From Lachnospiraceae bacterium (GTDB lineage: Bacteria; Bacillota_A; Clostridia; Lachnospirales; Lachnospiraceae): DNA of 8,613 nucleotides. The DNA is taken from assembly GCA_017464045.1 (NCBI GenBank), contig JAFUEG010000148.1, positions 1-8,613 on the forward strand. Direction: 5' to 3'. Within the stretch, counting starts at the first letter, position 1, and every line of letters starts with the position of its first letter. The notes beneath the pieces were generated by a model. That model worked only from the letters and a program-made list of their open reading frames with translations. It was not told where the DNA came from and ran no database searches. Positions 6,560 to 8,613 of the stretch are shown piece after piece. Position numbers and translations under genes: made by a program.

Positions 6560-7801
6560 ATGCTTGAAGAATTAGGAATAAAAGCCAAGGCTGCATCAAG
6601 ACTTTTGGCAAAGCTTGGTCAAAACGAAAAAAACAATGCATTGCTTAAGGTTGCCGATGCACTTGTAGCACATGCTGATGAAATAATTTCAGAAAACAGT
6701 AAAGATATGGAATATGCCAAAAATAAAGGTATGTCTGAGGCGCTTCTTGACAGGCTTAAGCTTACAAAGGAAAGACTGGAAGGAATTGCAGAGGGTGTGA
6801 GAGAAGTAGTAGCTTTGGATGACCCGATAGGCGAAGTATTATCCATGAAAAAACGTCCTAACGGTCTTATGATAGGTCAAAAGCGTGTCCCTATGGGAGT
6901 TATCGGTTTTATATATGAATCAAGACCTAACGTAACGGTTGATGGATTTGCTCTTACCTTTAAAACCGGAAATGCCATTATTTTAAGAGGCGGAAGTGAT
7001 TGCATTAATTCCAATATCGCACTTGTAAGGGTTATAAAAGAAGTTTTAAAAAATGAAGGCATTACCGAGGATGCGATAAATCTTATCGAAAATACAGACA
7101 GAGAAATTGCAAGACAATTTATGAAGCTTAATAAATACGTGGATTTACTTATTCCACGAGGCGGTGCAGGACTTATCAGAACCGTTGTCGAAAATGCAAC
7201 TATTCCGGTAATCGAAACAGGTACCGGAAATTGCCACATTTTTATAGACAGCTCGGCAGATCTTGATAAAGCTATTCCAATTATTAAAAATGCCAAGCTT
7301 CAAAGACTCGGTGTGTGCAATGCCTGTGAATCCTTAGTAATACATAAGAATATCGCCGACAAAGCAATTCCTCTTATCGTTGATATGCTTTCTGCAAATG
7401 ATTGTGAGATAAGGGGCGATGAAGCCTCTGTATCCATATCTTCGTATATTAAACCGGCTTCAGATGAAGACTTCGGAACCGAATATCTTGCCAAGATAAT
7501 CTCGGCAAAGGTGGTAGGCAGTTTAGATGAAGCAATCGAGCATATTAACAAATACAGTACCGGACATTCAGAGGCAATAATTACCGAAAGCTACGAAAAT
7601 GCTCAAAGATTTCTTGATGAAATTGATTCAGCCTGCGTATATGTGAATGCTTCCACAAGATTTACCGATGGATTTGAGTTCGGTTTCGGTGCTGAACTCG
7701 GAATATCCACCCAGAAGCTTCACGCACGCGGTCCTATGGGACTCTTGGCACTTACATCTACCAAATATATAATCTACGGAAACGGACAGATCAGAGAATA
7801 A
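6560..7801 (+). CDS. proA: Gamma-glutamyl phosphate reductase (glutamate-5-semialdehyde dehydrogenase)
   Basis: 413 residues, the usual ProA length. It reduces L-glutamyl 5-phosphate with NADPH to glutamate 5-semialdehyde, which cyclises to pyrroline-5-carboxylate for proline synthesis. The aldehyde dehydrogenase fold is intact: [18 protein letters not shown] (109-126), the nucleotide-binding region with LRGGSD (142-147), [11 protein letters not shown] (196-206), [10 protein letters not shown] (219-228), the catalytic Cys253 in [14 protein letters not shown] (249-262), GHSEAI (335-340) and [19 protein letters not shown] (363-381). AAGGAG (6547-6552) is seven bases before the ATG. Unlike plant P5CS it is not fused to ProB, and two unrelated genes separate the pair. 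It is the last gene before a 201-base gap, so it may end the operon, though no strong terminator is seen directly after it. Confidence 0.97.
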   Translation: MLEELGIKAKAASRLLAKLGQNEKNNALLKVADALVAHADEIISENSKDMEYAKNKGMSEALLDRLKLTKERLEGIAEGVREVVALDDPIGEVLSMKKRPNGLMIGQKRVPMGVIGFIYESRPNVTVDGFALTFKTGNAIILRGGSDCINSNIALVRVIKEVLKNEGITEDAINLIENTDREIARQFMKLNKYVDLLIPRGGAGLIRTVVENATIPVIETGTGNCHIFIDSSADLDKAIPIIKNAKLQRLGVCNACESLVIHKNIADKAIPLIVDMLSANDCEIRGDEASVSISSYIKPASDEDFGTEYLAKIISAKVVGSLDEAIEHINKYSTGHSEAIITESYENAQRFLDEIDSACVYVNASTRFTDGFEFGFGAELGISTQKLHARGPMGLLALTSTKYIIYGNGQIRE

Positions 7802-7810
7802 AAATAACAT

Positions 7811-7850
7811 TAATATATGATATTATTTATTTTATAATTATATTTTTATG
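7811..7850 (+). other. AT-only stretch after proA, weak terminator candidate
   Basis: TAATAT (7811-7816) and ATATTA (7820-7825) form a six-pair A-T stem with a three-base loop, followed by a T-rich tract to about 7847. The stem has no G-C pair and would be unstable, so termination after proA is only a possibility. The remaining DNA up to 7880 is AT-rich with no open frame or recognisable RNA motif. Confidence 0.2.
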
Positions 7851-7880
7851 AATAATAATTAAGTAAATTATATTAACAAT

Positions 7881-7977
7881 ATCGTACCTATTTATGCTGA
7901 TAAATAGATATAAAGCGTAGCGTGAGCGACAGCGAGCTACGCGTATATCTTATTTATCAGCGTAAATCAGGTACGAT
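7881..7977. repeat. 97-base foldback (long imperfect palindrome)
   Basis: The left arm 7881-7921 and the right arm 7936-7977 are near-perfect reverse complements around the apex GTGAGCGACAGCGA (7922-7935). Counting from the ends, the stem has 9 pairs (ATCGTACCT/AGGTACGAT), a one-base bulge, 17 pairs including one G-U, a one-base bulge, 6 pairs, a 2x1 internal loop and 7 pairs (GCGTAGC/GCTACGC), about 39 in all. No T-run follows it on the plus strand (an A-run does), so it is not a standard terminator. No T-box or other riboswitch consensus is seen. It could be a MITE-like or REP-like element, or a structured leader of the downstream ATPase gene. No target-site duplication can be told beyond an ambiguous AT. 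Confidence 0.9.
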
Positions 7978-8002
7978 GCAAAAAAAGAAAGGAATTTATA
8001 GT

Positions 8003-8613
8003 ATGAATGAAATGAAATTTACGGGTTCTAAGGAATACGTTGCATCTCCGGAGCTTATGGCTGCGGTTGATGTTGCAAGAGCTTTAGAGAAGCCATTACT
8101 TATAAAGGGTGAACCGGGAACCGGAAAAACCATGCTTGCAGAGGCTATAAGCCAGGCATTTAATATGCCTCTTTATATATGGAATATCAAATCAACCACA
8201 AAGGCTCAGGATGGACTTTATGTATATGATACCATCCAAAGACTTTATGACAGCCAGTTTGGTGAAGAAGGCGTTGATGATATAAAAAGATATATCAAGC
8301 TCGGTAAGCTCGGTGAAGCATTTAAGTCCGATGAACAGGTAATCCTCCTTATAGACGAAATTGATAAGGCTGACCTTGAGTTCCCGAACGACTTACTTTG
8401 GGAGCTTGATAAGATGGAGTTTTATATACATGAAACGAGGGAAACCATAAAGGCTAAGACAAGACCGATTGTAATTATTACCTCAAATGCCGAAAAGGAG
8501 CTTCCTGACGCATTCCTTAGAAGATGTATATTCCATTATATTGCATTTCCTGAGAAGGAGGAAATGGATGAAATCGTAAGAGTTCATTTCGACAACATAG
8601 ATGAAAACCTTTA
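8003..8613 (+). CDS. MoxR-family AAA+ ATPase, N-terminal part (3' truncated by window edge)
   Basis: The frame is open to the right edge, giving 203 complete codons. AAAGGA (7988-7993) lies nine bases before ATG 8003. The AAA+ core is complete to sensor 1: Walker A GEPGTGKT (36-43), Walker B VILLIDEID (113-121), sensor 1 in ITSNAEKELPDA (159-170, Asn162), and FLRRC (171-175) with candidate arginine-finger residues. The subfamily pattern QDGLYVYDTIQRLYDSQ and ADLEFPNDLLWELDKMEF is that of MoxR-like ATPases (COG0714) usually encoded next to a von Willebrand A (CoxE-like) protein. Such ATPases act as chaperones that mature or remodel partner proteins; the client is unknown here. The gene follows a 201-base gap with a large foldback, so it may be a separate transcription unit from proA. 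Confidence 0.92.
   Translation, partial: MNEMKFTGSKEYVASPELMAAVDVARALEKPLLIKGEPGTGKTMLAEAISQAFNMPLYIWNIKSTTKAQDGLYVYDTIQRLYDSQFGEEGVDDIKRYIKLGKLGEAFKSDEQVILLIDEIDKADLEFPNDLLWELDKMEFYIHETRETIKAKTRPIVIITSNAEKELPDAFLRRCIFHYIAFPEKEEMDEIVRVHFDNIDENL

Noticed and set aside
6877..7296. 139-codon open frame on the minus strand inside proA
   Set aside because: It lies wholly antisense to the conserved catalytic part of proA, has no recognisable domain, and its hydrophobic runs are what reverse-complemented ProA codons give.
109..7801. A new defence or mobile system among the genes of this window
   Set aside because: All full-length genes belong to known housekeeping or widespread families, share strand and similar composition, and no integrase, transposase, toxin-antitoxin or nuclease module is visible.
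7881..7977. Foldback as an intrinsic terminator, T-box or CRISPR repeat
   Set aside because: On the plus strand it is followed by an A-run rather than a T-run. No T-box consensus is present, and there is one unit only, with no spacer-repeat pattern.

Overview
The window is a low-GC stretch in which every supported gene lies on the plus strand. It looks like housekeeping chromosome of a Firmicute of the class Clostridia, most likely a Lachnospiraceae-type gut or rumen anaerobe. The grounds are the families present (YbeY, a DUF3048 lipoprotein, a BofC-C-like protein, a COG2509 flavoprotein, a YnzC/DUF896 protein), strong AGGAG-type ribosome binding sites and the base composition. The taxon is inferred from gene content; I could not search a database.

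Bases 1-1687 hold the 3' end of ybeY (rRNA maturation endoribonuclease). A DUF3048 lipoprotein overlaps its stop, and a small single-pass membrane protein with a BofC-C-like domain follows. A short imperfect hairpin lies between this group and the next. Bases 1757-4694 hold two FAD enzymes whose reading frames overlap by 23 bases: an HI0933/BaiN-type flavoprotein and a COG2509 FAD-dependent protein. Bases 4738-7801 hold a proline biosynthesis block. proB (short form, no PUA domain) and proA are separated by a YnzC-like small protein and 5-formyltetrahydrofolate cyclo-ligase. ProB and ProA catalyse the first two steps from glutamate to proline; no proC is in the window.

Between proA and the last gene there are 201 bases without a gene. 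They are AT-rich and contain a 97-base foldback element, about 39 base pairs around a 14-base apex. The window ends inside a MoxR-type AAA+ ATPase whose von Willebrand A partner, if present, would lie downstream. No gap without a gene exceeds 300 bases.

I found no convincing undescribed multi-gene system. The items most worth a second look are the foldback element, the BofC-like protein beside the flavoprotein pair, and the interrupted proB-proA arrangement. Two gene starts differ from the longest open frame: the BofC-like gene (1250) and the cyclo-ligase (5930).
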